Shown here: one piece after another, positions 18,607 through 29,718 of the stretch
Layout of the letters: the number at the start of each line of letters is the position of its first letter
Numbering within the stretch: position 1 is the first letter of the stretch
NCBI GenBank assembly: GCA_001698425.1
Contig: MBRE01000067.1
Span: 61,803-125,802 of the forward strand
DNA length: 64,000 nucleotides
Direction of reading: 5' to 3'
Source: Oscillatoriales cyanobacterium USR001
Lineage (GTDB): Bacteria > Cyanobacteriota > Cyanobacteriia > Cyanobacteriales > Microcoleaceae
The notes under the pieces: generated by a model
Told to the model about the DNA's origin: nothing
Database searches by the model: none
What the model saw: the letters and a program-made list of their open reading frames with translations, nothing else
Made by a program: the position numbers and the translations under genes

Positions 18607-20831
18607 GTTTATTTTCTCGATTCCGCGATCGAATTATTAGCAATTTTACCCCATCGCAACAAATAATACTTGCTGTCGGAGCCGGATTGGTTTTGACTTT
18701 TATGTTTTTAAAGACTCAGGCAGTTAACTTTGAAGAACACGATCGATTTATTCGCAATTTACTTTACCTGAAAGAGTGGGATAAAACGCTGAATCAGGAC
18801 TTATTAAAATCTACTTATGGGCTGTTAAATTATTACGATCCAATAGTCGAAGATTTGGCGGAAATCAAAAAGTTACAAATAACTCTCAGGGAAATTCCTA
18901 GCTTTATTAACAGAAATGGAGCGCAAGAAATTCAGAAGATACTGAATAATTATATTAAAATAATGGTACATAAAGAACGCTTAATAGAACAGATAAAAAC
19001 TCGCAATTCAATTTTCCAAAATTCTCTGGATTATTTTCCAAGTCTGGCGAATGAATTAGTTGATAAGTTATTGTCTTCAAATCAAAATTCAAAGTTAGTG
19101 TTTGAGATCGTTGAACTCCGCCGAGATGTTGTATTTTTTTGTGTTAACTATAGCCAGGAAAACCAAGAAAAGATTAATCAGAAAATTGCTGCACTTATGC
19201 AAACAAAAAGTCGTTATTATCCTGACTTAAGCAGTCAAGAAATTGATAGTTTATTACTTCATGCCCAAATAATTGTAGAAAACAAACCAATTATAGATGC
19301 TAACATCGAAGAGTTGCTTGCCTTGCCGACATCCACAGGTAGCAAGAAACTTTATCAAGCTTACAATAGTTATTATGAAGCAGCATTTAACCGAGCTAAT
19401 TACTATCGTTTATTGCTCTATGTCTGTGGTTTGCTGCTGTTAGTTTATATTTTTTATATTATTTTCAGATTAAAAACTGCTACTTTATCGCTTAATGCTG
19501 CTAACGAAAGTTTAGAAGCGCGGGTTCAGCAACGAACAGAGGCACTATTTAATAGTAACATAGCCCTCACGGAAAGTGAAGAACGCTATCGTCGGCTTGT
19601 AGACTTTTCTCCTGAAGCGATCGCGGTTCACAGTGCAGGTAAATTAATCTATATCAATGCTGCTGGTGCTAAACTTTTAGGTGCGAGTTCTGAGGAAGAA
19701 ATTATTGGTAAATCCATTTGGGATTTTATTCATCCCAACTATCATAAATCGAGTGAAAAGCAACTTAACTTAGTTGTAGAAGAATCAGAGGGAAAAGTAG
19801 AGTTTGCCGAAATCCAGCTAGTGAGCCTTTCTGGGGAGATAATAGATGTGGAATCGATCGCTATCCGCATCACCTATCAAGGCCAACCCGCAACCCAAAG
19901 CATGATCCGAGACATCACCGATCGCAAACGCATACAACAAGAGTTAGAGTTAGCTAAAGAAGCTGCCATTGCCGCCAGCATTGCCAAAAGCCAATTCCTC
20001 GCTAATATGAGTCACGAACTACGCACTCCCCTCAATGGTATTCTCGGCTACAGCGAATTACTCCGAGAAGAGGCTGAAGAATTAGGCTATCAGAGTTTTA
20101 TCCGAGATTTAGGACAAATTCGCACCGCCGGGGTTCATCTTTTGTCCTTGATTAACGACATTCTCGATATCTCCAAAATTGAAGCTGGTAAAATCGAGGT
20201 TTATCTTGAAACTTTCGATATCATTGACATGATTCAAGATGTCGCTTCTACCGCCCAGCCGTTAATCGAGAAAAATGGGAATATCCTGGTAGTAGAATAC
20301 GATCGCGAACTCGGTAGTATGCACGCCGACTTAACCAAAGTCCGTCAAGTGTTACTCAACCTACTCAGCAACGCCGCCAAATTCACCTCTGGAGGAAATA
20401 TCTGGCTATCTGCGAGGAGGGAGTTGGCGAGAGATTTTGGGAATTCTCAAGCCAGTCTAGCCCCAGGAAAACTAGGAAAATCTTGGTCTGAAGACCAAAT
20501 TCAAAACTGTGAAGCTGTACTCGCCACCCAAAAATCTCTCGAAAATACTGAATCTTCTGGTGTTAACTTGATAATTTTTCAAGTTAAAGATACTGGGATT
20601 GGGATGACGGAAGATCAATTACAGCAAATATTTCAACCATTTTCTCAGGCTGACGCTTCCACAACCCGCAAGTATGGCGGTACTGGTTTAGGATTAGCTA
20701 TTAGCCAACGATTTTGCGAAATAATGGGGGGTAATATTACAGTTGAAAGTAAACTAGATGTGGGTTCTATTTTTACAGTTTACCTGAGCGATCGTGTAAT
20801 AGGAAACCCAACTCCAGCCCACAATTGTTGA
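18603..20831 (+). CDS. DAHL-PAS sensor histidine kinase
   Basis: The 742-residue protein has a first membrane segment (about 19-37), a helical extracytoplasmic region (about 40-270) whose [18 protein letters not shown] matches the DAHL (double all-helical ligand-binding) domain, a second membrane segment (about 275-295), a coiled linker ([19 protein letters not shown]), a PAS domain (about 325-440), HisKA ([15 protein letters not shown]) and HATPase ([19 protein letters not shown]). The ATPase domain has an insert of about 40 residues (around 20,415-20,560). The ligand is unknown. The gene overlaps the upstream kinase by four bases and lies 28 bases before the next one. Confidence 0.92.
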   Translation: MSLFSRFRDRIISNFTPSQQIILAVGAGLVLTFMFLKTQAVNFEEHDRFIRNLLYLKEWDKTLNQDLLKSTYGLLNYYDPIVEDLAEIKKLQITLREIPSFINRNGAQEIQKILNNYIKIMVHKERLIEQIKTRNSIFQNSLDYFPSLANELVDKLLSSNQNSKLVFEIVELRRDVVFFCVNYSQENQEKINQKIAALMQTKSRYYPDLSSQEIDSLLLHAQIIVENKPIIDANIEELLALPTSTGSKKLYQAYNSYYEAAFNRANYYRLLLYVCGLLLLVYIFYIIFRLKTATLSLNAANESLEARVQQRTEALFNSNIALTESEERYRRLVDFSPEAIAVHSAGKLIYINAAGAKLLGASSEEEIIGKSIWDFIHPNYHKSSEKQLNLVVEESEGKVEFAEIQLVSLSGEIIDVESIAIRITYQGQPATQSMIRDITDRKRIQQELELAKEAAIAASIAKSQFLANMSHELRTPLNGILGYSELLREEAEELGYQSFIRDLGQIRTAGVHLLSLINDILDISKIEAGKIEVYLETFDIIDMIQDVASTAQPLIEKNGNILVVEYDRELGSMHADLTKVRQVLLNLLSNAAKFTSGGNIWLSARRELARDFGNSQASLAPGKLGKSWSEDQIQNCEAVLATQKSLENTESSGVNLIIFQVKDTGIGMTEDQLQQIFQPFSQADASTTRKYGGTGLGLAISQRFCEIMGGNITVESKLDVGSIFTVYLSDRVIGNPTPAHNC

Positions 20832-20859
20832 AAGTTAATCCGAAGCGTAACTAGAAATT

Positions 20860-23800
20860 ATGCACTCTCACCTAAAACGCCAACTTCAAGAGCTTAACCT
20901 GAGTCCAGAGTCTCCTCCTCTGGATACTCAACAGTGGCAGCAATTTTTACAGCAGGTGAGCGATCGCTATAATAACTTAGAGTCGGAGTTAACTTCAGTA
21001 ACGTTACAAGGGGCTAGGGATTGGGGAGTAGGAGTTAGGGAAGACTTTTCTTCTTCTGTTTCGGTAGTCCCTACCCCCTATACCCTAACCCCTTCCACTG
21101 AGGCAATATTTAGTAGTTTGGGAGTGGGGCTTTGTACTATAGATGTTTCTGGGAATGTACTCTATATTAACCCAGAGGGCGAAAATCTGTTGGGGTGGCA
21201 GTTATCAGAATTAGTAGGTGAGCCATTGCTCGATCGCATTGGCGCAACAGTTGGGAAAGAGGGAATTAGGGAGAGTTGGAAAAAGCATTACAAAGAATTA
21301 GAGAGCAGTTTCCAAAAGAGAGAAAATCAACTATCATTAAGAGAAGCGATCGCGCAAGGTCAAGCTTCTATTAACTCAGATATTCAATTCTGCTGTCGGG
21401 ATGGTTCGATGCGATCGGTTTCCTATTTTTTTAATCCAATTTTAGGGGAAAATGGCTCTGGTGTGTTGGTGTTTTTTGATATCCGCCAAACTCAAAGTTT
21501 GACCCAAGAGCTAGAGCGATCGCTTTCTATGATGCAGGCAGTTTTTGAGTCTACCGATGCTGGTATTCTGGCACTAGATAAACAAGGAAAAGTCTGTAAT
21601 TTTAATCAAAGATTTGTGGAAATGTGGGGCGTGACTGACAGTTCAATACTATTTCAAGCAGGTGATGGCACAAATTCCTCAGCCCTCTCTTTGGTAATTC
21701 GCCAATTGAAGCATCCCCAAGCTTTTCTGAAAACTGCCCTGAGATTATCGGCTCAACCCGATGCTCAAATTAGTCGCGAGTTAGAATTTAAAGACGGGAG
21801 AATTTTAGAAGTACATTCTCATCCTTCTCAAGTGGGTAAAAAAATAGTTGGGAGAGTGTGGAGCTTTCGGGATGTCACCGCACGCAAGCAAGTAGAAAAA
21901 GATTTGGAATATCGGATTCAATTCGATCAGCTAATTACTAATTTGTCAACCCACTTTATTAGTTTATCTACGGAGGAAATAGATTATGGAATTAATCAAG
22001 CATTGGCCGCGATCGGGACATTAAGTGGGATCGATCGAAGTTACATATATTTATTATCTGATGAGGGTACGCAACTAGAAAACTTATGCGAATGGTGCGC
22101 TGAGGGGATTTGCTCTCAAAATAGGAAGCTCAAAAAAGTTAGCCTTTCAGAAATTACCTGGATTGCTACACAACTCAATCAATTTGAAAATGTTTATATT
22201 CCAGAAATTAGCGACCAGCCACCACATATTTTAGCCGAAATTGCTTGTCTGCACGATACGTCAGAAGAAATTTTTAGTCTAACGCAATCCCCGGAGGTAA
22301 TACAAAATATTCAGTCAGTAATTATTATGCCTTTAGTTTGTAGTAAAACCCTGGTGGGATTGCTCGGTTTCGATGCTGTAAAATCTGAGAAAATGCGATC
22401 GCCGGAAGTTTTAAATCTCTTCAAAATGGTAGGAGAAATGTTAGCTAATGCCCTCGAACGTAAACGAGCAGAAGAAGCAATTAGGCAGGCAGAAGCAAAA
22501 TACCGCAGCATCTTTGAAAATGCAGTAGAAGGAATATTTCAGAGTACCCCAGACGGATACTACATCAGCGCTAACCCAGCTTTAGCGAATATTTATGGCT
22601 ATCAAAATTCCGAAACTATGTTATCAGAATTGACGAATATAGCCAGTCAATTATATGTAAATCCCAATCGCCGCAATGAGTTTATTACTGCGATCGAAGC
22701 CACAGGCGAATTATTAAGATTTGAGTCAGAAATCTATCGCCAAGATGGAGGAATTATTTGGATTTCTGAGAATGCACGAATAGTCAGAGATGCAAATGGT
22801 GCGATCGCGTGTTATGAAGGAACAGTTCAAGATATTAGCCAGCGCAAAAAAGCCGAATCCGCCTTGAAATTAGCCCTAGAAGCTGCCGAAGCCGCTAACC
22901 GCGCAAAAAGCACATTTTTAGCCAACATGAGCCACGAATTGCGGACACCCCTCAATGCCATCATCGGTTACAGCGAAATGCTCAAAGAAGAAGTCGAAGA
23001 TTTATCACTGATTGATTTTATCCCAGACCTCGACAAAATTCGCACCGCAGGCAAACATTTACTCTCTTTGATCAATGACATCCTAGACATATCTAAAATT
23101 GAAGCAGGACGAATGGATCTTTATATAGAAACCTTCGATATCTCTGCTTTAATTGATGGGGTTGTCGCCACCGCCCAACCCCTAATTGAGAAAAACAACA
23201 ATACTCTTGAAGTATTCTGTGCTAGTAACATTGGCATCATGTCCACAGACGTGACGAAAATGCGACAGGTACTCCTAAACCTACTTAGCAATGCCGCTAA
23301 GTTTACTCAACAAGGTGTCATTACCCTAATCGTTGAAAGAGTGAAAAATCCCCAAATGCCCAGCCCCCAAGTTAGTAATTCTCTGGAACAAAACGACAAG
23401 GTATTACCACTAATAATGAAAAACCGAGAGGCATTTTCGCAATTTTTAATTTACGATTGTGATTCTTTAATTTTCCAAGTTGCTGATACTGGAATTGGCA
23501 TGAGCCCCCAACAGTTAAAACAACTGTTTCAACCCTTCACTCAAGGAGATGCTTCTACCACCCGCAAGTATGGCGGGACTGGTTTAGGCTTGGCAATTAG
23601 CCAGCGCTTCTGTCAGATGATGGGAGGTGATATCTTAGTAGAAAGTGAATTAGAAAAGGGTTCTATTTTTACTGTGGTTTTACCCAGTGAATTTAACGAC
23701 CCAAAACGAGAAAGTGAAGCACCAGACAGTAGTAAAGATCCCCCAAATCAGCTAAATTCAGGGACAGTTTTAGTGGTGGATGATGACCACATTGCCCGTG

Positions 23801-24555
23801 AGTTAATCGAGCGATCGCTTACTCGCGAAGGACTTAAGATTGAAGTGGCCACCACAGGATTAGAAGCCTTAAAAAAGGCCAAAGAAATGCGACCGGATGC
23901 CATTACTCTTGATGTAATGATGCCAGGAATGGACGGCTGGGCAGTGCTATCGGCCCTCAAAGCTGACCCCGACCTGGCTGATATTCCCGTTATCCTGTTA
24001 TCCTTTGTGGGCAACAAAAGTCTGGGTTTTGCCTTGGGTGCATCAGACTATCTCACTAAGCCCGTTGATGGCAAACGCCTGGCGAGTTTGGTGGGCAAAT
24101 ACCGACGCAACCTCAAAAATCTTGCCAGCGGTAGTTTAACGGGTCATATCCTGGTGGTGGAAGACGACATTGCTACTCGTGAGATGCTAAGGCGCATACT
24201 GGAAAAGGAAGGCTGGGAAGTGGCAGAAGCTGATAATGGTCGTGCCGCCCTCCAGCAACTAGCCTTGACACCGCCGAATCTGATCTTGCTGGATTTAATG
24301 TTGCCTGAAATGGACGGTTTTCAGTTAGTGTCGGAAATTCGTAACTTAAATGGAGACGATCCGATCCCGATCATCGTCATTACCGCTAAGGACCTCACGC
24401 CTGGAGAACGCCTGCACCTCAACGGTTACGTAGAGCAGATCCTACAGAAAGGAGTTTACAGTCGCGATGCTCTCCTGCGGGATATCCGCGCTCTAGTAAA
24501 TGCCAGCCTCGATCGCAGGCAAGGCACGCCCAGGAAGGAGGAAACTAATGGCTAA
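20860..24555 (+). CDS. soluble hybrid histidine kinase: PAS-PAS-GAF-PAS-HisKA-HATPase-REC-REC
   Basis: The 1231-residue protein has no membrane segment. Order: a short helical N-terminus, PAS (about 80-200), PAS (about 225-340), GAF (about 350-540), PAS (about 550-670), HisKA ([16 protein letters not shown]), HATPase ([19 protein letters not shown]), and two receivers ([14 protein letters not shown] with [23 protein letters not shown] with DLMLPEMDG). Both receivers have the phospho-Asp and the conserved Lys (YLTKP; first receiver), while the second ends ILQKGVYS. A palindromic intergenic-type repeat is read in frame between the N-terminus and the first PAS. It probably gathers signals from the two membrane kinases or works beside them. 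Confidence 0.92.
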   Translation: MHSHLKRQLQELNLSPESPPLDTQQWQQFLQQVSDRYNNLESELTSVTLQGARDWGVGVREDFSSSVSVVPTPYTLTPSTEAIFSSLGVGLCTIDVSGNVLYINPEGENLLGWQLSELVGEPLLDRIGATVGKEGIRESWKKHYKELESSFQKRENQLSLREAIAQGQASINSDIQFCCRDGSMRSVSYFFNPILGENGSGVLVFFDIRQTQSLTQELERSLSMMQAVFESTDAGILALDKQGKVCNFNQRFVEMWGVTDSSILFQAGDGTNSSALSLVIRQLKHPQAFLKTALRLSAQPDAQISRELEFKDGRILEVHSHPSQVGKKIVGRVWSFRDVTARKQVEKDLEYRIQFDQLITNLSTHFISLSTEEIDYGINQALAAIGTLSGIDRSYIYLLSDEGTQLENLCEWCAEGICSQNRKLKKVSLSEITWIATQLNQFENVYIPEISDQPPHILAEIACLHDTSEEIFSLTQSPEVIQNIQSVIIMPLVCSKTLVGLLGFDAVKSEKMRSPEVLNLFKMVGEMLANALERKRAEEAIRQAEAKYRSIFENAVEGIFQSTPDGYYISANPALANIYGYQNSETMLSELTNIASQLYVNPNRRNEFITAIEATGELLRFESEIYRQDGGIIWISENARIVRDANGAIACYEGTVQDISQRKKAESALKLALEAAEAANRAKSTFLANMSHELRTPLNAIIGYSEMLKEEVEDLSLIDFIPDLDKIRTAGKHLLSLINDILDISKIEAGRMDLYIETFDISALIDGVVATAQPLIEKNNNTLEVFCASNIGIMSTDVTKMRQVLLNLLSNAAKFTQQGVITLIVERVKNPQMPSPQVSNSLEQNDKVLPLIMKNREAFSQFLIYDCDSLIFQVADTGIGMSPQQLKQLFQPFTQGDASTTRKYGGTGLGLAISQRFCQMMGGDILVESELEKGSIFTVVLPSEFNDPKRESEAPDSSKDPPNQLNSGTVLVVDDDHIARELIERSLTREGLKIEVATTGLEALKKAKEMRPDAITLDVMMPGMDGWAVLSALKADPDLADIPVILLSFVGNKSLGFALGASDYLTKPVDGKRLASLVGKYRRNLKNLASGSLTGHILVVEDDIATREMLRRILEKEGWEVAEADNGRAALQQLALTPPNLILLDLMLPEMDGFQLVSEIRNLNGDDPIPIIVITAKDLTPGERLHLNGYVEQILQKGVYSRDALLRDIRALVNASLDRRQGTPRKEETNG
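21010..21095 (+). repeat. palindromic G-rich/C-rich repeat translated in frame
   Basis: GGGGCTAGGGATTGGGGAGT (from 21010) is the near inverse complement of the bases at about 21068-21092 (CTACCCCCTATACCCTAAC). Such GGGGTTAGGG...CCCTAACCCC hairpins are usual between cyanobacterial genes. Here the element is translated as a linker of the hybrid kinase ([12 protein letters not shown] ... PTPYTLTPS). Confidence 0.7.
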
Positions 24556-24925
24556 GATTTTGCTGGTTGAAGATAATGAAATGAATCGGGATATGCTTTC
24601 TAGGCGTTTGGCTCGCAAGGGGCATGAGGTGTTTATTGCGATCGATGGCGCTGAAGGAGTAGAAATGGCTCGCTCAAAAGCCCCAGATTTGATTCTGATG
24701 GATATGAGTTTACCTGTGTTGGATGGGTGGCAGGCAACGCGGGAAATTAAGGCTACGCCGGAAACTCACACGATTCCTGTAATTGCGTTAACGGCTCATG
24801 CGATGGCGGGAGACAGGGAAAAGTGTTTGGCTGCTGGTTGTGATGATTATGATACTAAGCCGGTGGAGTTTCCTCGGCTGTTGGGGAAAATTGAGTTGCT
24901 GCTGAGTAAAGAGGCTGCACGATGA
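24548..24925 (+). CDS. single-domain response regulator (CheY-like)
   Basis: The 125-residue receiver starts at 24548 ([17 protein letters not shown]) behind a strong AGGAGG site. The frame is open 16 codons further upstream, but those lie within the preceding kinase gene. It has the acidic pair (VEDN), the phospho-Asp (LILMDMSLP), the Thr/Ala switch (VIALTAHAM) and the Lys (YDTKPVEF). There is no output domain. It overlaps the hybrid kinase by eight bases and the cyclase gene by four. A role as phosphorelay shuttle between the kinases and the cyclase is a reasonable inference. Confidence 0.94.
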   Translation: MAKILLVEDNEMNRDMLSRRLARKGHEVFIAIDGAEGVEMARSKAPDLILMDMSLPVLDGWQATREIKATPETHTIPVIALTAHAMAGDREKCLAAGCDDYDTKPVEFPRLLGKIELLLSKEAAR

Positions 24926-25980
24926 AATTGGAACAGGGAAATGTGCTTGTTGTTGATGACAATGAGGTTAACCGTGATTTGTTGGCTCGCCGCCTGCAAC
25001 GGCAAGGTCATAATGTGAGTGTGGCAGAAGACGGTATTTTGGCTCTGGAAATGATGCGATCGCACTCTTTTGATTTGGTGTTGCTAGATATTATGATGCC
25101 GCAAATGAATGGCTATCAGGTACTAGAAACTCTCAAGTCTGATGAGAAGTTGCGCTACATTCCGGTGATTATGATTTCGGCAGTTGATGATATTGATAGT
25201 ATTGTGCGCTGCATTGAGTTGGGGGCTGAGGATTATCTTTCTAAGCCTTTTAATCCGGTGTTATTGAAGGCTCGGATTAGTGCTTGTTTGGAGAAGAAGC
25301 AGTTACGAGATCAGGAACAAGCTTATTTGCAAAAGTTGGCTGATGAACAGGAAAAGTCTGAGCGATTGTTATTGAATATTTTACCCTTGCCGATCGCGGA
25401 ACGTTTGAAGCGCGGGGAAAGCACGATTGCGGATAGTTTTGCAGATGTGACGGTGATGTTTGCCGATTTGGTGGGGTTTACGAAGCTTTCGGCTCATTTG
25501 TCGCCGGCAGAATTAGTGGAGTTGTTGAATGAGATTTTTTCCGCTTTTGATGAGTTGGCAGAACTTTATGGATTGGAAAAAATTAAAACTATTGGTGATG
25601 CTTATATGGTAGTGGGGGGTTTACCAACTCCCAGATCAGATCATGTAGAAGCGATCGCGGAAATGGCCTTAGATATGCAGGCGAGAATTGCGAAAATGCC
25701 CCCCAGGGGCGATCAGAAGTTAAGTATTCGGATTGGTATTAATACAGGACCGGTGGAAGCTGGAGTAATTGGTACTAAAAAGTTTACTTACGATCTTTGG
25801 GGTGATACGGTAAATACGGCAAATCGCATGGAATCTCACGGTTTACCTGGTGCAATTCAGGTGACGGTTGCTAGTTATGAAAGGTTGTGTGATAAGTATA
25901 TTTTTGAGGAGCGCGGGGTGATTCCTATTAAGGGAAAAGGCGATATGATGACTTATTTGTTGACGGGGAGAAAGTGTTAA
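24922..25980 (+). CDS. receiver-class III adenylate cyclase
   Basis: The 352-residue protein has a receiver (about 8-125; phospho-Asp D56 in LVLLDIMMP; Lys in YLSKPFNP), a helical linker (about 126-165, the signalling helix of such cyclases) and a class III cyclase domain (about 170-350). The metal Asp residues are D182 (FADLVGFT) and D226 (IKTIGDAYM). The purine-selecting residues are K222 and D291 (FTYDLWGDTVN), the pair for ATP rather than GTP. The transition-state residues N298 and R302 are present. It should make cAMP when phosphorylated. It is the last gene of the cluster. An array of heptamers follows. Confidence 0.93.
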   Translation: MKLEQGNVLVVDDNEVNRDLLARRLQRQGHNVSVAEDGILALEMMRSHSFDLVLLDIMMPQMNGYQVLETLKSDEKLRYIPVIMISAVDDIDSIVRCIELGAEDYLSKPFNPVLLKARISACLEKKQLRDQEQAYLQKLADEQEKSERLLLNILPLPIAERLKRGESTIADSFADVTVMFADLVGFTKLSAHLSPAELVELLNEIFSAFDELAELYGLEKIKTIGDAYMVVGGLPTPRSDHVEAIAEMALDMQARIAKMPPRGDQKLSIRIGINTGPVEAGVIGTKKFTYDLWGDTVNTANRMESHGLPGAIQVTVASYERLCDKYIFEERGVIPIKGKGDMMTYLLTGRKC

Positions 25981-26040
25981 CAGTTGACAGTTGACAGTTG
26001 ACAGTTAGTTGTTATTTGTTAGTTGTTATTTGTTATTTGT
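25978..26040. repeat. heptamer arrays, CAGTTGA and TTATTTG units
   Basis: CAGTTGA-type units run on from the stop codon of the cyclase gene and pass into GTTAGTT/TTATTTG-type units. This is one of many 7-base arrays in the window. Confidence 0.8.
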
Positions 26041-26042
26041 GT

Positions 26043-26110
26043 CTGGGCGAAGCATTCGGGTGATAAATACCGCTATAAACCAATATTTTTAACCGGAATA
26101 CTTCGCTCTC
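26043..26110. repeat. GGGCGAAGCATTC inverted repeat
   Basis: GGGCGAAGCATTCGGG (26045-26060) is followed by the opposite arm CCGGAATACTTCGCTC (about 26093-26108). A cleaner copy is at 59342-59415 and a single arm is at 50394-50410. The element is non-coding. It lies between the convergent cyclase and universal stress protein genes. Confidence 0.65.
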
Positions 26111-26136
26111 AAGCGGCTTTAAAGCGGTTGCTATGT

Positions 26137-26988
26137 CTAAACTGATGTACGGGTTAAGAGTACGGGACAGTTAGCATATACTCGCACGTAGTCGGATAAA
26201 GATGTTCCTAAGAGGCGATCGAGATCCAAGAAGTTCTTCGCGATATTCGGACGGCGATCGGGAGAACCAAGCATTAACAAGTCTACGCTTAAATCATCAG
26301 CAATGCGACAGATAGTTTCCCCTGGTTTACCGGTGGCAGTAATGCAGCGATAGCTAACTCCCATTTTTTGGGCTTCCGCGATCGCAGGTGCTAAAGTAGG
26401 ATCTTTTTCTGCATTAGCCGTTAAATCTTCGCTGGTTTTTCCAGTTAAATCTTTGGTGACATGAACTAATATTAGTTGTCCACCACTAATTTCTTTCAGA
26501 AAAGATAACGCCAGTTTTAAGGACTGTTTGGCTGGTTCAGAATTATCAAAAGCCACCATGATGCGTCTGATTTTTTTCACATAGACATCATCTTTTACCA
26601 ACAACATTGGACGAGAAGTAAGCTGGAAAACATACTGGGTAACAGAGTTTTCGAGAATCGCTTGTAGTCGCCCCAGTTGCCGCGATCCCATAATAATTAA
26701 GTCAGCTTTCTCTTCTTCCGCGACTTCGCAAACAGTGATTTTAGGATCTCCTTGTTTCAGTCGCGGATTAACTTTAGCAGGATCTACATTCATGGCTTGT
26801 ACTGCTGAGGCTAGAATTTTTCCGCCTTCTTCTAACTGTGTCGCCATGCCTTCGGCGGTGACTTGGGGGGAGACGACGTGCAAGACTGTGACAGAAGCCC
26901 GTTGTAGTGATGGAATGTCCATCAACATATTAAACATTTCTTCACACAGACCACGACCGGCTACAGCAACTAAAATTTTTTCTATCAT
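26137..26988 (-). CDS. tandem universal stress protein
   Basis: The 283-residue protein has two UspA-like domains (about 1-135 and 140-283). The first holds KADLIIMGSRQLGRLQAIL with NSVTQYV, and the second VDLLMLGSPDR with LLGTSLSDYV; these resemble ATP-binding Usp loops, although the second lacks a full GxxGS. Such proteins are cytosolic and help survival under stress by unknown means. The gene appears monocistronic, convergent with the cyclase cluster. Confidence 0.9.
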   Translation of the reverse strand: MIEKILVAVAGRGLCEEMFNMLMDIPSLQRASVTVLHVVSPQVTAEGMATQLEEGGKILASAVQAMNVDPAKVNPRLKQGDPKITVCEVAEEEKADLIIMGSRQLGRLQAILENSVTQYVFQLTSRPMLLVKDDVYVKKIRRIMVAFDNSEPAKQSLKLALSFLKEISGGQLILVHVTKDLTGKTSEDLTANAEKDPTLAPAIAEAQKMGVSYRCITATGKPGETICRIADDLSVDLLMLGSPDRRPNIAKNFLDLDRLLGTSLSDYVRVYANCPVLLTRTSV

Positions 26989-27401
26989 GGGTTTTTTGTG
27001 TCAGAACAGTTAATGTGGATTTTAAAATCTAGCATAAACTGAAAATATGCCTGATATTTTGTAGAAATGTAGCTTTTTAGAACGATTTGTAACGTAGCCA
27101 ATCATATAGCGTTTCTCAAAGTTATGAGGTACGACTGGTAATGGGTTATTTGTTATTTGTTATTTGTTATTTGTTATTTGTTATTTGTTATTTGTTATTT
27201 GTTATTTGTTATTTGTTATTTGTTATTTGTTATTTGTTATTTGTTATTGGGATACACAGATTTGACAGATTCCTCTGATTTCACAGACCAAATAATCATC
27301 CCTCTAACTAATCAGTGTAATCCGTGTAAAAGGCGATCGCAAATTAACAAACATTAATTAACAAACATTAATTTTGTTTGATTTTGCGATCGCCATCAAA
27401 A
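26989..27401. other. intergenic region rich in repeats
   Basis: The region holds a single arm of the TATAGC...GAGGTAC repeat (27105-27132), a long TTATTTG array (27145-27248), a degenerate GGGATACACAGATT segment that recurs after the array at 30353, and a short tandem repeat of TTAACAAACATTAA (about 27346-27372) before the end of dnaK. No gene is seen. Confidence 0.7.
27145..27248. repeat. heptamer array, about 15 copies of GTTATTT
   Basis: This is the longest and purest heptamer array in the window, with essentially no variants. It resembles the STRR class of cyanobacterial repeats. An open frame that reads LFVICYL over and over is an artefact of the array. Confidence 0.95.
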
Positions 27402-29309
27402 CTATTTAGCTTCCGTAAAGTCAGCATCAATCACATCATCAGGAGTCGAACCGCCACCAGGAGCACCAGGAGCACCAGGGCCACCAGGACCCGGACCACC
27501 TTCGCCACCAGCTTGCTGATAGAGACTACTGCTAACAGCATAGAAAGCTTGTTGTAACTCAGTAGTTAGTGTCTTAATCCGGTTATCATCTTCCTTCGCG
27601 ATCGCATCACGCAAATCCTTAATCAAACCTTCAATCTTCGTCTTCTCAGCAGCAGGAACTTTCTCACCCAATTCCGCTAACTGCTTCTCAATTTGATAGG
27701 CCAAAGAATCAGCTTGATTCTTGCGATCGATCCGTTCGCGACGTTCCTTATCAGCAGCAGCATTCGCCTCCGCTTCCTTCACCATCCGCTCAACTTCATT
27801 ACCCGGTAAAGTAGAAGCACCAGTAATACTAATAGACTGTTCCTTACCAGTACCCTTATCCTTAGCAGCCACATTCAAAATACCATTAGCATCGATATCA
27901 AACGTGACTTCAATTTGAGGTACACCACGCGGCGCAGGAGGAATACCATCTAAGCGGAAAGTTCCCAGACTCTTATTATCATTCGACATTTCCCGTTCGC
28001 CTTGCAGAACGTGAATTTCCACATTAGTTTGGCCATCTACAGCCGTCGAGAAAGTCTCAGATTTCTTAGTAGGAATAGTAGTGTTCCGAGGAATAATCTT
28101 GGTCATTACACCGCCCAAGGTTTCCACACCCAAAGACAACGGAGTAACATCAAGTAACAAGATATCCTTAACTTCACCCGAAAGCACACCTGCTTGAATT
28201 GCAGCACCAACGGCCACCACTTCATCCGGGTTAACAGTTTGGTTGGGTTCCTTACCTAGAATCCGGCGCACTAATTCTTGAACTGCGGGAATCCGAGTCG
28301 AACCACCCACTAAAACCACTTCATCGATCGCCGCCTTATCTAACTTCGCATCACGCAAAGCATTTTCAACTGGGACGCGACTGCGGTCAATTAAATCTGC
28401 ACAAAGTTCCTCAAATTTACCCCGCGTCAAAGTCATGTCCAAATGTTTTGGACCATCTTGAGTCGCAGTAATAAATGGCAGGTTAATTTCAGCTTGAGTA
28501 ACGCTAGAAAGCTCAATTTTAGCTTTTTCTGCGGCTTCCGTTAACCTTTGCAAAGCTTGTTTATCTTTGCGAAGATCGATACCTTCGGATCTTTGAAATT
28601 CTGCGGCAATATAATCGACAATTTTCTTATCAAAATCATCACCGCCTAAATGAGTATCCCCAGAAGTTGCTAATACTTCAAATACACCATCGCCAACTTC
28701 CAGCACTGATACGTCAAACGTACCGCCGCCTAAGTCAAATACAAGGATAGTTTCGTTGCTCTTTTTATCTAAGCCGTAAGCTAGGGCGGCGGCTGTTGGT
28801 TCATTAATAATCCGTAGCACTTCAATTCCCGCAATTCGACCAGCATCTTTAGTAGCTTGACGCTGAGAATCATTGAAATAAGCGGGGACAGTAATTACAG
28901 CTTGGGTGACAGTTTCGCCCAGATATTTACTAGCATCTTCTACCAGTTTCCGAAGCACTTGAGCAGAAATTTCTTCAGGGGAAAGTTGCTTACCGCGTGC
29001 GGGAATATCCAGTTTCAGGCTATTACCAACATTGAGGACTTTGTAAGAAACTTCTGTGGTTTCGTGAGCTACTTCATCAACTCGACGACCGATAAAGCGC
29101 TTGACGGAGTAAAAAGTGTTTTCGGGGTTCATCACCGCTTGGCGCTTGGCGATTTGTCCGACTAACTGATCGCCATTTTTGGCAAACGCAACTACAGAAG
29201 GTGTTGTGCGACCCCCCTCGGCGTTGGCAATGACGGTGGGTTTACCGCCTTCCATAACTGCGACGCAGGAGTTAGTCGTACCTAAGTCAATTCCAACTAC
29301 TTTTCCCAT
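27402..29309 (-). CDS. dnaK: molecular chaperone DnaK
   Basis: The 635-residue Hsp70 has the phosphate-1 motif [11 protein letters not shown] at its start, [21 protein letters not shown] in the ATPase domain, a substrate-binding domain (from about 385, [21 protein letters not shown]) and a flexible Gly/Pro-rich tail ending [12 protein letters not shown]. Length and tail match the housekeeping cyanobacterial DnaK2, although paralogues exist in these genomes. It folds proteins with DnaJ and GrpE, neither of which is nearby. No CIRCE operator is seen in its upstream 400 bases. Confidence 0.97.
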   Translation of the reverse strand: MGKVVGIDLGTTNSCVAVMEGGKPTVIANAEGGRTTPSVVAFAKNGDQLVGQIAKRQAVMNPENTFYSVKRFIGRRVDEVAHETTEVSYKVLNVGNSLKLDIPARGKQLSPEEISAQVLRKLVEDASKYLGETVTQAVITVPAYFNDSQRQATKDAGRIAGIEVLRIINEPTAAALAYGLDKKSNETILVFDLGGGTFDVSVLEVGDGVFEVLATSGDTHLGGDDFDKKIVDYIAAEFQRSEGIDLRKDKQALQRLTEAAEKAKIELSSVTQAEINLPFITATQDGPKHLDMTLTRGKFEELCADLIDRSRVPVENALRDAKLDKAAIDEVVLVGGSTRIPAVQELVRRILGKEPNQTVNPDEVVAVGAAIQAGVLSGEVKDILLLDVTPLSLGVETLGGVMTKIIPRNTTIPTKKSETFSTAVDGQTNVEIHVLQGEREMSNDNKSLGTFRLDGIPPAPRGVPQIEVTFDIDANGILNVAAKDKGTGKEQSISITGASTLPGNEVERMVKEAEANAAADKERRERIDRKNQADSLAYQIEKQLAELGEKVPAAEKTKIEGLIKDLRDAIAKEDDNRIKTLTTELQQAFYAVSSSLYQQAGGEGGPGPGGPGAPGAPGGGSTPDDVIDADFTEAK

Positions 29310-29718
29310 AGGGGTGTTCCGGCTCCAATGATTACAAATGATTACAAAAATTTCAGGTTTCTATCTGCCCGATTTACGGGTGGATCGATACTGCGACTTT
29401 CACATTTTGGGGTGATTTGGCAGTTAGTCCAGCTTAAATACAGTCTGAGATAGGTGACATATCTATATACTGTGGGCGTTTCGAGCATTGATGAAGGTGT
29501 ATTTACCGAACCTTTGGAGGGACGGTTGACAACTTGCTGCTTGAGTCGCTACAGCTTTGAGACTGTTGAATGTTTACTCTTACTAATGTAGGGGGAGCGA
29601 TCGTTTTAGGGATGGAGGCAAACCGTATAGCTCAAGTTGTATTTGCCGTCTATGGTTTAGTATTAGCTTAGGATGGAATGAATCTATTGTTCAGATAATT
29701 TAATCGATCGCCGCTGCT
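29310..29718. other. divergent intergenic region between dnaK and a Uma2 gene
   Basis: It should contain the dnaK promoter and 5' leader. I looked for a CIRCE inverted repeat and for clear terminator hairpins and found neither. No coding frame with protein-like features is present. Confidence 0.5.

Noticed and set aside
27157-27357. Open frame reading LFVICYL many times
   Set aside because: It is a direct translation of the GTTATTT heptamer array. 7-base units give a 21-base cycle with no stop, so the open frame is an artefact.
29310-29718. CIRCE operator upstream of dnaK
   Set aside because: No TTAGCACTC-type inverted repeat could be found in the region.
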